Shown piece after piece: positions 1 to 10,531 of a stretch of DNA of 20,509 bases. A program made the position numbers and the translations under genes. Below the pieces are notes generated by a model that was given only the letters and a program-made list of their open reading frames with translations, was not told where the DNA came from and did not search any database. Source of the DNA: Entrophospora sp. SA101. Lineage: Eukaryota; Glomeromycota; Glomeromycetes; Entrophosporales; Entrophosporaceae. Position 1 is the first letter of the stretch, and every line of letters begins with the position of its first letter. The stretch lies in assembly GCA_958430865.1 (NCBI GenBank), contig CAUDNR010000808.1, positions 4,011-24,519 of the forward strand, read 5' to 3'.

Positions 1-352
1 TTCCTTAGATTTATATTTTGGATTCATTTTTCGGATCAAACGATCCAGAGTGGTAATAAAAGATTCTTGGAAATCTGCATCTGCATCTTTCAAAGCCTTT
101 TGAAATTTTGGTAGAATTTGATTTTGTTCGTGTAAATTAATTATAAATTCAGCTATAATAATAATAGTAAAGTATTTTTGTGTTTAGAAGAGAGTATAAA
201 TGAATAAATATATATTATTTTTAAAGATTAATTAAAAAAAATAACTTGCCTAGAATTTTATCATTTAAACCAGTATGATTAAATATTTCACTGGTAATTT
301 TTGATACCATTGAAAGGTATTCGAGCTTTTGAATTTCGTCAAGATCTTCCAT
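1..352 (-). CDS. DHX8/PRP22: DHX8/Prp22-type pre-mRNA splicing helicase, N-terminal part (runs off the left edge)
   Basis: Partial gene. Exon 1 is 352-250 and exon 2 is 152-1, still open at the edge. The 84 visible residues start MEDLDEIQKLEYLSMVSKI, and the junction reads KIL-A-EFIINLHEQN. This matches the conserved N-terminus of DHX8/Prp22 (LEYLSLVSKV, then LAEF), the DEAH-box ATPase that releases spliced mRNA from the spliceosome in the nucleus. The helicase core lies outside the window, so the call rests on the N-terminal segment alone. The intron (249-153, 97 nt) has a GC donor (AG|GCAAGT) and an AG acceptor; this phase-1 join restores the conserved Leu-Ala-Glu-Phe. A GT a few bases further in would break the frame. 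The start is the first ATG of the conserved block; family members differ in length before it. Confidence 0.87.
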
Positions 353-1216
353 TTTTATTTTTGTTATATTTATTAACAAAAGTTTTTTTTTATAGTCAAC
401 CTATTTTTATCGGGAAAATCTAATTAAGTTTTTAAAAATAAAATTTTTGCCGATCTTTTTTTTTTAATTTTTAACCAAATATTAATTGAACATGCAAGTG
501 ACAAGGAAGAGAAACCAGGCATTCATTAATTTAATTTATTAGATCTGATCAATAGGACGAGGCAAGCCTCTAATTTAAATGATTCAGTCAGATACATGTG
601 TTAAATTTGATTTTTTAATATTAATAAATATATTATATGATATATTGATAAGTACATCTATCACTTCAACTTGTTAATGCTATAAAAAAATGAAAACATT
701 GATTTGAAAAGGCAAGAAATAAATAACACTGCCATTGTGGATTATTAAAAATTACATTTTTTTAGTGTGCATATTTTACATCCAAATTCAAATGAAAAAA
801 AAATCCAAAGATATGATAATTGTGAGAAGCTATTACCTTTATATAATATCACTATTAAATATATTTTCATTTCTCAAGATATTTAATATCACAACTATAA
901 TAACCAAATAAATAATAAATCTATAAATTTATTCCATAATAAAGTATTTATCCTGCTTATTAATTAAAACTTTCTTTCTCAAAATAAAAAAAAGAAAACA
1001 ATGTAGCAAATTGATTGGTGGAAAAAAGGCATTTTTATGGGTTGTTTTAGATATTAATATGTTTTATCCCATACTTAGTTGTGGCTTATTAGGTAACCAA
1101 TAAATAAATAAATAAGGATTCACCTTTCTATTTAATTGTGCCCATATATTCAAAAACCCATTAGAAATGAGCACGAAAACATTTTCAATTAATTATTATT
1201 CATATGATTATATTTT
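353..1216. other. Intergenic: DHX8 upstream region and BUB1 downstream region
   Basis: 864 bp of very AT-rich DNA between two minus-strand genes, without an open frame of note. It must contain the DHX8 promoter (right of 352) and the BUB1 3' untranslated region (left of 1217). I see only homopolymer runs, a small GAGGC/GCCTC hairpin near 556-567 and a short AATA-type repeat near 1097-1112. No tRNA or other RNA gene is evident by eye. Confidence 0.6.
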
Positions 1217-3700
1217 TTATGTATTGGCTTTCACTTCTAATTTTTTCAATAAACTTTTAAGACTTTTTCCAGATTTTTCACAATTCTCTACCAAATAATT
1301 TTCAAATTCTTTCCGAATTTCTTTCAATTCTAACAACAAATCACCATCATCATTATCAATGGATCTTAGCAATGAAGAAGAATTTAATAAAATATCAAAT
1401 AATCTTTTCCATAAATCCACTTGCCAATATCTTTTGAATGGCAACATTGGCCTATATCGTATTTTTTTTGATAGTGATGATGATGATGATGATGATGATG
1501 ATGACTTGTTACTATTACTATTATCAATATTACAATCATAACCATCATTATTTATGTGAGTTTGAGTGACTTGTAAGTATTCATTATGTAGCATACAATA
1601 TATCACACCAGCTAATCCATAATAATCAGCTTGCCATTTCCATGGTCTTCCTTCACGCATTTCAACACAATCTTCTTCATCAGTCTTCCAATCTGCAATA
1701 AATTTCATATTGGGTGGGAACAATGTAACATCAATTGAACGTCCAAAGTCAATCAATTTTATTCCTTTTTTTGACCAACCATTTTCACCAAATGGATTAT
1801 ATTGTGAATCCCATTTGTTGCTATTATTATTATCTTCTGATGACAATGATTCTAATCTCAAAAGACAATTGTCAACCTTTATATCACAATGTATTATCCC
1901 AACTTTATGAATTGATTCAATCACCTTGAGTAGTTCTATTGTAAAAAAAATTACCAGAATTTCATCTATTTGTGAATTATCTTTTTTTAAGTTGTTGATA
2001 AGATCTAATAATGATCCATGATTGCAATATTCTGTCAATAAGTAACTTTCATTTTTATAATAACATAATGAAAAAACTTTTATTATTGAATTAACTGTTG
2101 TTACTGCTGCTGTTGTTGATAAGAGTCTTTGATGTAATTGTTTAATTATGTAGAATTCCCAAGAACTAGGTGGTATTTGAATTTTCAATGCTATAGAGGC
2201 ATTAACATTATTGTTTTTTTTGTTATTAATATTGATGCCACTTTCAATAAATTTTTTTTTATCAAGAACACGATACACTTTTCCATATGAACCCTCACCA
2301 ATTTTATTACAAACTATAAAAGTTTTATCTAAAATTTGAATTGAATTATCATCAATTTCTGATGAATAACATCCTGTTGTTGTTGTGTTATCATTGATAT
2401 TATTAATAGCATGACGAGATTGAGGTTTATTCTGTCGTAAAATTCGTAAGATTTTTTCATGTTGATTTGAATTCTGGTTTCTTAGATCATGGTATTCAGG
2501 ATAATCATTCAAAAAATTGTTTAATGAATTCAAAATCTTTTCTATTAGATTTTGATTTAAAGGTTTACAAGGATTTGATGGAATTGGAAATAGTAATAAT
2601 TTATTTGTGTTGACTTTTTTTTCGTTGAAGTTTTTTAGTGAAGGTGAAGTAATTAGATTAAAATATTTATTGTTATAGTTTTTGTTGCATTTGATGTCCT
2701 TTTCATCCATTATTATTTTAGTAGCAACAGTAGTAGTAGATTGATGACAATAATGATGAAATGTGCTAGCGGCAGAAACAGATGGACTACCATTCTCATG
2801 ATTGTGATTGTAATTGTTATACTGACAAGAGGAAATTCTATTATCGTTATTAATGTTTTTGAATATAGTGGTTTTTGATTGCTTCAGATTTGTTTTTTGT
2901 ATTATGTTATCATTTTTTATTGATTTATTATTATTATCATTGTTATTATATTCATGAAATTTTTCATAAGATAAGAACATTTCCATCATATCTGATAATT
3001 CTAAATTGTTGTTTATTTTAGTTTTAGTTGTAGAAGGTATTATCGTTCCGATGATTTCTTTAGACTTTATGTCTAATATGAATTAATCAATAAAATAAAT
3101 ATTAAATTTATACACTAGAAATAATAATAATGAGGATAAATATATATATATATATATATATATATTATACTCTCTATTTATACCACTAGATGACATTTTA
3201 TTAAATTCCAAACTTTGTTTAGTAACAATTATTTTTTTATTGGAATTTTCTTTTGATTTTTCAATTTCTTTGCCGGTGAAAATTGTTTTCATAATATCGT
3301 CATCATCATAATTATTATTATGAACAATTACTTGATCTTTTTCATCTTTTCCTAATGGTAACAATCCTAAAGTTTTTGCTCGAAGTTCTTCAAAAGATAT
3401 CTCATAATTAGAAGAATAAAAAAGATCTAAATTAACAAATAAATTTTCTTTTCGTTTTTTTTCTTTATGACGATGACGAGAAGAAGATTTCGAATGTGTC
3501 GTTGTCGTTGTTGTTGTCGTCGATACATGATGACGATGATGACGATGATGATGATGATGATGATGGTGTTTATGACTTTTTTTTATATTCACAAGAGGAG
3601 AGAAAGAAGAAGGAATGTTTTGTATTTGTGAATTATGTAAAGGATTTTTTTCTTGGTTAGCATTAGTAGTATCAAAAAATGAAGAAGTATTTAACGACAT
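1217..3700 (-). CDS. BUB1: BUB1-type mitotic checkpoint serine/threonine kinase lacking the N-terminal TPR region
   Basis: Two exons, 3700-3184 and 3072-1217, give about 790 residues; the 111-nt intron (3183-3073) joins in phase 1 (G|AC = Asp173). BUB1 kinases act at kinetochores and phosphorylate histone H2A. Seen: a poly-His tract (residues 45-58), SFEELRA at 102-108, matching the second half of the GLEBS Bub3-binding motif, and STTKTK followed by SDMMEMF (186-205), resembling the BUB1 conserved domain 1. The kinase domain occupies about 420-790: glycine loop GEGSYGKV 431-438, Lys469 in IALKIQ, WEFYI, catalytic HCDIKVDN 567-574, DFGRSID 614-620, CVEM and an RPWKWQADYYGLA stretch. The last motifs are specific to BUB1 rather than generic kinases. 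KEN tripeptides occur at 84 and 150, possibly by chance in a Lys/Asn-rich region. The TPR block that normally opens the protein is absent: the divergent neighbour starts only 91 bp upstream. Confidence 0.88.
3073..3183 (-). repeat. BUB1 intron containing a (TA)n microsatellite
   Basis: This 111-nt GT-AG intron (donor G|GTATAA, acceptor TTAG|AC) carries an alternating TA run at about 3141-3164. Without splicing, the first exon would run into Tyr-Ile repeats encoded by the microsatellite and then a stop, whereas the splice joins two frames that are both BUB1-like. The run is likely length-variable between strains. Confidence 0.75.
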
Positions 3701-3791
3701 CTTGAATAATTTTTTTATAAAAATGATCTATTTATTATTTTTTTTAGGGGCTATCACATGATTAATCAGCACCAATTTTTTTTTAAATATT
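3701..3791. promoter_or_regulatory. Short divergent promoter region between BUB1 and the sorbitol dehydrogenase gene
   Basis: Only 91 bp separate the two start codons, which face away from each other. The stretch is T/A-rich with one less AT-rich patch around 3746-3775 (GGGGCTATCACATG) and a CCAAT at 3772-3776. Both 5' untranslated regions and core promoters must fit here or overlap the opposite gene. No TATA box can be assigned with confidence in such AT-rich DNA. Confidence 0.6.
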
Positions 3792-4724
3792 ATGTCTGAT
3801 GATAATAACAACAATCTTTCTTGGGTACTTTATGGTATAGGAGACATTAAATTAGAGAATAGAAAAAGAATTGAACCAAAACCCAATGAAGTAGAAGTAT
3901 CAATAAAAGCAACTGGGATTTGTGGTTCTGATGGTAATTTAATATATTACGTGTGTAAAAGTGTATAAAATAATTAAATAATCATTACCACTTATCACAT
4001 CATATTTTATCTTCATATATATAATATAGTTCATTATTGGTCGCACGGACATATAGGAAATTGGATAGTTAAAGAACCAATGGTACTAGGACATGAATCA
4101 TGTGGAAAAGTTACAAAAGTAGGAAAAGATTGTAAAATTTTAAAGGTTGGTGATAGCGTAGCAATTGAACCAGGAGTACCATGCCATACTTGTGAATTTT
4201 GTAAAAATGGAAGTTATAATTTGTGTAAAGATATGAAATTTGCAGCAACTCCACCATATGATGGTACATTATGTCAATATTATTGTACTGCTGAAGATTT
4301 TTGTGTGAAATTGATAGAAAATGATGAAAATGTAAATTTGGAAGAGGCAGCAGCACTTATAGAACCATTATCTGTGGGAGTACATGCTTGTAAACAAGCA
4401 GATTTGCGAGTTGGACAATCTGTAATAATATTTGGAGCAGGACCTGTTGGATTATTGACAGCAGCTGTTGCAAAAGCTTCAGGATCTGTAAAAATTACAA
4501 TGTTTGATATAAATCAAGATAGGTTAAACTTTGCCAAGAATTATATAGCTAATCAAACCATTTTAATTGATGATAATAATATTAAAAATAGCAACAATAT
4601 TGATTATTGGAAAAAATATTCTAAAGATTTGGTTGATTTTGGAGGTGTTGAACAAGCAGATGTGGTATTTGAATGTTCAGGAGCTGAAACTTCAATTCAA
4701 ACTGGAATATTTGTAAGCAATAAA

Positions 4725-4794
<70 letters not shown>

Positions 4795-5150
4795 TATTAT
4801 TTATTATTATTATTATTGTTATTGTTGTAACTATTATTATAATGACAATGAATATTCTTTCTTTTTTCTAGATGACTAAATCAGGCGGAACATTTGTCCA
4901 AGTCGGAATGGGTAATGACAAAGTCACCATTCCGATTACAGATATTGGAGTTAGAGAAATTACAATAAAAGGGACATTTAGATATTGTAATACGTATAAG
5001 AAAGCAATCGATATGGTAACAGCTGGATTGATCGATTTGAAACCTTTGATTACTCATCGATTCAAATTTGAGGACGCATTGAAAGCTTTCGAAATTGTCA
5101 GAGATGGTAAATATGGTGTAATTAAAGCATTAATTTTGGGGAAGGAATGA
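3792..5150 (+). CDS. Zinc-dependent sorbitol/xylitol dehydrogenase (medium-chain dehydrogenase, NAD-binding)
   Basis: Three exons: 3792-3933, 4030-4712 and 4872-5150, encoding 367 residues, the usual length for the family. Introns are 3934-4029 (phase 1, Asp|Val in GICGSDVHYW) and 4713-4871 (phase 0, GIF|MTKSGG). The family oxidises polyols such as sorbitol or xylitol to the ketose with NAD+ in the cytosol. Seen: catalytic zinc ligands Cys44 (GICGSD) and His69-Glu70 (GHES), a four-cysteine structural zinc lobe (C99, C102, C105, C113), the Rossmann motif GAGPVG at 183-188 and Asp207 at the end of the second strand, which favours NAD over NADP. The C-terminal FRYCNT and PLITHRF motifs are diagnostic of SORD-type enzymes. 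The exact substrate (sorbitol, xylitol or L-arabinitol) cannot be read from the sequence. Confidence 0.92.
4725..4817 (+). repeat. (ATT)n microsatellite inside the second intron of the dehydrogenase gene
   Basis: About 90 bp of nearly pure ATT/TTA triplets, followed by a degenerate tail to the pyrimidine tract TTTCTTTTTTCTAG at the acceptor. It fills most of the 159-nt intron. Read through, it would add a poly-Tyr stretch and then stop, so accurate splicing is needed for the enzyme. Such runs are prone to length change. Confidence 0.85.
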
Positions 5151-5250
5151 TGATAATAATAATAATAGTATGTGTGTGTGTGTGGTACGTTAGTGAATAA
5201 TTAGAAAGAAAATAATTATTTATTGTTTATAAACAAAGAAAAAAGGTACA

Positions 5251-5278
5251 AATAAAAATGCAAAAACGCAAAAATAAA
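5251..5278 (+). promoter_or_regulatory. Candidate polyadenylation signals of the dehydrogenase gene
   Basis: AATAAA occurs at 5251-5256 and again at 5273-5278, about 100-125 bp after the stop codon and following a (GT)n run near 5169-5184. In AT-rich fungal DNA this hexamer is frequent by chance, so the assignment rests mostly on position. Confidence 0.35.
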
Positions 5279-8200
5279 AATAAAAGGGTTCTAATTAATG
5301 ATGACATATCACGTTGTAGAGATGTTATTGGCTATTATAAAAGCATCTGTTACACTAATACTATGTGCAACACAAACATCTTTGAAAAAAAAAAATAGAA
5401 TGAAAATGAATTAGCTTTTGGGAATATGCCACGATCACGTTACGAGAATATTTTATATAGTTGAAAAAATCTCCATTAAAATTTCAACCTGGGCATCACC
5501 CAGGGTTGACGTTTGTGATGTATTTTTACATCCTTCGCGTTTAACTTTATTTTTTAAAAAAAATCACTTCCCCAATTTAACGAGTATTTTTATTAAAGAA
5601 TAATTTTATAAAAAAAAAAAGTAATTAAAAAAAAATTTTTTTAGAATTAATTTAAAGAAGAGAGGTAATTAAAGTTTTTTTTACGCGTAAAAACTCGAAT
5701 GGTTGAATTAACTCCCCCCAACAATACGTTACACATACACGCCATATTGCAACATAACATAATATTAATATTAAATGCGGAGGAAAAAAACAACTTTATG
5801 ATTATGCAATTTTTTGTTTTTATTTACTAAACGTAGAAGAGTATATATATATATATGTACAAAAAAATATTTCACGTGCATTTTTAATAGTACAAAATCG
5901 AGAAAACAACAAATAAAGTATGTAATGAATTACATAATAAGACAGTTAATTTTTTATTATATTACATCATCTTGACAATAAAATAAATAAATAGTGCACA
6001 TTATTTGATAATTTACCAAAACATAAACCATTGACCCAAAAATTGCGATCTAGATTTTTAGATAAATAAATGACGTGGTCTAGGCGTCTGATTTATTATT
6101 TTGGTTATTTTCAATCTTTACACCATCATCGTTAATATATATAAATATAGATAATAATAAAATGTTTCAAATATATATTTATATATATATACATATATAT
6201 TTTAAATCAGAGAGCAGGGCATGATACTCGAATTAACCAGAAAAGACCCGGATTTTACTTATCAGCCGAATATGTGTGTTTAATTTGAAATAGTATGAAA
6301 GTGATTGATGATAGGTCGCTTATTAGTTAGATTTTTTAAAGAAACAGACAACATGAGTGTGAGGAAAGATAACTGGGGGAAGGATGATTGGATGAGGGGA
6401 GAAAGAATAAATCACACATAAATCACGAGATGACAAACTTGCTTTAGTCTTGTAGAAAGTCTTTACCATGATTGCAAGTAAATTAAATTATCATTCAATA
6501 CTTTTAGAACCAATCCAAATTCTTCATTTATAATAAAAGTTTTTATTTTTATTGTTTGTTTGATTATGAAAAAATTATTAAGGAATTGATAATAATAAGG
6601 GGAAAAAGATTTCAGGTGAACATTTATGAATTAAAAACAAAATCTTTGTCACATTAATCATATTGGTGATACATTTACTCAATTATAATATTATATATAT
6701 AATTCTACAGAACCAATCATGTCATGTCAATTCATTATTATTATCATTCTGGCAGAAAAAAAAAAAGTGTGGAAAGCATGATTTTTTTGGTAGATCATCT
6801 ATAAAAATGGTCATAAATGTATAATACATTAACGTTGAAGATCACAACCCCGTGTAACATGCAGAGAATAAACATTTCATTCACATTTCACATGATGCAT
6901 ATAACTTTCTGTGTGGGGAAATAAGCAGTATATGATAATTATGATTATGATTATGATGACGATAATGATAAATGATTGTGATTATTATTATTAGATATCT
7001 CCATAATAAAACAATAAATGATTTTTATAATTAGAAAATGCGTGTATAGTAAAAATTATAAGATCAAAAAGAAAATACTATAAAGTCAACTTGTTGTGAC
7101 AGGAAAGAATTTATTTTATGAGAACAAATATTTAAAAAACTTTGAAGATCAATTAAATTAAAATAGTTTTAGTTTTGTTTTGTTTTTTTTTTGTTTGTTA
7201 ATAAAATCTATTATTAAACTTTTTAAAACAATGGTTTTCTTCGATTAGAAAATCTTTAAAGAAATTCAATGCATAAATTTACGTTAGATAATAATATTAT
7301 ATTAATATATGTAAGCGTGTTATTATAGGTGGGAGCTCAAATGTTTGCGTAATAATGTATTCATTTAGGAAATAATTATAATTATATTTAGTGTTTGCAG
7401 GATGAAGGGGTATGTCAATGAACTTTAATTAATTGGATTTAATATTATAATAATAATTTGCTTGAGTTTTATATTTTTCGGAAGTTATAACAATCTTAAA
7501 ATGGGGAAAGTTAATAATAATGTAAATGGAATTAAATTTTAGAAGATAGAATTAATGATTTCTGGGAGAAAGTGAATGAATGAATTAATTAATTAACGAA
7601 TGAATGGATAAATGAATGGATAATCGAATTAATTGATGACTTTGATAAATAATCGAAGGATTTATTGCGTTGTATGAGACAGAGAATGTGGATGAATAAA
7701 AAATAATAAATGATAGTAGTAATTAGTATTGATCCTGACTAATTTCTTGGGTCACACACACACTTCCACACGCTTCTACAAGGATTATTACGATGATATA
7801 GTCTTAATTTTGATTATAACGAAGAGAAAAGATATTAAAATTAAATAATTAAATAAATTTATTTTCTTTGTTGTTTGAAACAAATCATTTATTATTTTAT
7901 TTTAGTGGGATGATCGATTTACAATTATGTTAACGTTGTTTGTATATTTGTATATAAAAAAATTAATTACGTGACACAACATGCGCAAGAAAATCCGTTC
8001 AAAATAATGAATTTTGTAATAGTATTTCTTCATTCAAAAAATTAATCATATACTATCATCACTTCACTTTAAATCTTCTATTCATCAAATACAAATTCCT
8101 AATTTGCCTTAACGTTTTCTTTATTTAGTTAATATGGTATTCTAATTTTATTTTAATAATCACGTTACATAAATTTATTTATATAGTTTTTTTAAATATT

Positions 8201-8465
8201 ATATAATAATATTAAGTAATAAATATCTGATAAATGAATTCATATTCGGTTTAAACTAATAATTAAACTTCATATACTTATATATAAGTTTAATTGCATT
8301 ATTTTACACACGCGTGCACATTATTAGTAGATATGTTGTTGGTTATTATGCAGATTAAAATAAAATGCATATGTATATAATAATTAAATACTTTGAATTT
8401 TATTTTGTTTTACTTTAAGATAAATATATATATATGAATTATATGAATTAAATTATATAAAAAAA
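5279..8465. other. Long AT-rich intergenic region upstream of the transcription factor gene
   Basis: About 3.2 kb without a recognisable protein, tRNA or rRNA gene on either strand. It includes several TA runs (5840-5855, 6160-6200), a GAT-rich patch at 6940-6985 and an ATGA/ATTA-type tetranucleotide stretch at about 7570-7640. A purine-rich stretch lies near 6355-6410 and a CA run near 7752-7762. A 61-codon open frame at 5418-5603 begins in a patch of higher complexity (CACGATCACGTTACG, then a small AACCTGGG/CCCAGGGTT hairpin near 5487-5505). That patch looks like a repeat relic rather than a gene. The region may contain a long promoter, upstream untranslated exons or a non-coding transcript; none can be shown from sequence alone. 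Confidence 0.55.
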
Positions 8466-8547
8466 TAACGTTTAAAAAAAAAACCGGCTCCATTTAACGT
8501 TCAAAAAAAAAAAACCGGCTCCACTTAACGTTTAAAAAAAAAAAAAA
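8466..8547 (+). repeat. Short tandem repeat, about 2.5 copies of a 30-bp unit, ahead of the transcription factor gene
   Basis: The unit consists of TTAACGTTTA or TTAACGTTCA, a run of A residues, then ACCGGCTCCA. It occurs twice in full, followed by a third partial copy ending in the A run. Each unit contains the palindrome AACGTT and a CCGG. It lies about 190-270 bp upstream of the transcription factor start codon, where a promoter or 5' untranslated region would be. Zn2Cys6 proteins often bind CGG-containing sites, so a regulatory role is conceivable, but it could be simple slippage. Confidence 0.7.
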
Positions 8548-8736
8548 TAATAAATAAAAGGAATAATTTTATTAATATTTTTTTTATTTTATTATTATTT
8601 CAAACAAACAAATATTTATGTTTTTTTTTTATCCTCGCTTCATCAGAAAATAAAAGTTATTTATCATACAACCATTATCCATTTATTCATATCTATATTT
8701 TTTTGGTTTTAAATAAAATTTTCTAAAACACAAAAA

Positions 8737-10494
8737 ATGATGGAATATGTTTTTGTTGACGATTTGCACAGATATAAAAGATTAAAGGTGACGCGCGCTT
8801 GTGAATCTTGTCGCAGAAGAAAGGTTAAATGTGATGGAGGTTCCGGCGGCTCACAAATTCCTTGCACAAGTTGCAGGAAATTAAAGATTGAATGTGTCTT
8901 CTCAAATATGGCTATGAGAAGAGCTGCTCCAAAAACTGAATTGGAACAAATGAATGAAAGATTACAAAGGTCCGAAAGTCTTTTACAAAAACTTGACGAA
9001 GATGATATTACAAAACAAAAAAGAGGTAATTACATTATTTATATTTTATTTGTTGGTTAATTGGTTGGTTAGTGTAATATCGTTCTTTCCTTTTATACTT
9101 CAATCCCTTTGCTTGCCTAAAAATTATTACATGTTAGCTTTTAAGTAGTATCTTTATTAATATTAATATTAGCTAGCATATTAGTAACAGTGGTATTATA
9201 GTATAGTTCCAAACTTCCGTTAAAATATAAAAAAAGATTGGCCTCATCACCAACCTCTTATCCAAAAACACATATATTTTCTAAAAATAGTAAAAAACGT
9301 CGATTATATTGACTCTCTGACAGATATCTTGGGACACATGAAAATCGAAAATAACGGTCGTGCCAATTATATTTACGCAATGGAAGGAAAAATACCTAAA
9401 GAAGACTCTTTTCCCACCATCGCCAACACCACTATACCATTTCAAACCACTTTATTTGTCCTATCCGAACCACCATTATTATCATGTCATCAAATTCCTG
9501 ACTTATCAAACGATGATAACAATTTCTCCGATCTGGTTTCCCATCTAGTTGACCTCTACTTCAATCACGTTCATCCTTATCTACCAATTATACACAAAGC
9601 AAATTTTCTACGTCGACTCCACGATAAAACAAACCCAATTTCTCCTCTGCTGCTTTATGCAGTTTTTGCTATGGGTTCAAGATTTTCTGATGACGTTAGA
9701 GTACGTTTGGATCCAATGAAACCTGAAACTGCCGGATTTTCTTATTTTAATCGTGCTAAGGGTATATATATATGCATACTATAAATTGTATATTTGATAA
9801 ATAAAATTTAAACTAATAACCCCGCTCCAAACTTAATCAAATAATAATAATAATAATAATAACAGAATTGCTTGATGATTTTTTGGACGCACCAAGATTA
9901 TCAACGATCCAAGCACAACTTTTAATGATGAAATTTCAAGAAAATACCCAGAAACCAGGTTTTTTCTTTAGATCTTGGTTAAGTTTTGGTTCTATAATTC
10001 GTATGGCAGAAGAGTTAGGCTTAAATAAAAATTACGATGAATGGAATTTACGCTTATCAGCAGAAGATGCGATTGTTCGTAAAAGAGTATGGCAAGCCTG
10101 TTTCTTATTCGATCAATTTATGAGTGGTGCACAAGGTAACAATAAATAACATTCTTAATTAATTAAATAAAAAAAAAAAAACTTTTAATAATCAATTAAC
10201 CAATTATTTTATAGGTAGAAGTGCTATAGTTTCATTATCAAATGCAGACATCGAACTTCCGAGAAAGGAACATTATGATGATGAACAAGAATTTCAATTA
10301 CAAACGGATTTTATTCATCTTGTAAGATTAACAAAAATTCTTGCCAGTGTTATGTCATTCATATCACCAGCTGGATCTGGATGTTCCCCAATATTACAAC
10401 AATCATGGAGTTCAAATCCAAAATTATCAATTCTTGATAATGCAATAGATGCTTGGATGGCTGCTTTACCTCAAAGACTTAAATGCCAACATTT

Positions 10495-10531
<37 letters not shown>

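Noticed and set aside
1359..1541. Plus-strand frame with poly-Asp opposite BUB1
   Set aside because: Shadow of the Ser-encoding microsatellite of the BUB1 exon on the other strand.
3083..3183. Tyr-Ile repeat tail as the true C-terminus of a separate 205-residue protein
   Set aside because: The tail is encoded by the TA microsatellite of an intron; splicing at 3183/3073 gives a continuous BUB1 frame on both sides.
4111..4356. Minus-strand open frame opposite the dehydrogenase
   Set aside because: It is the antisense shadow of exon 2 of a well-supported gene and has no protein-like features.
5418..5603. 61-codon plus-strand open frame as a small gene
   Set aside because: No family resemblance, no nearby promoter or splice context, and the DNA holds a small hairpin and repeat-like words; more likely a chance frame in a repeat relic.
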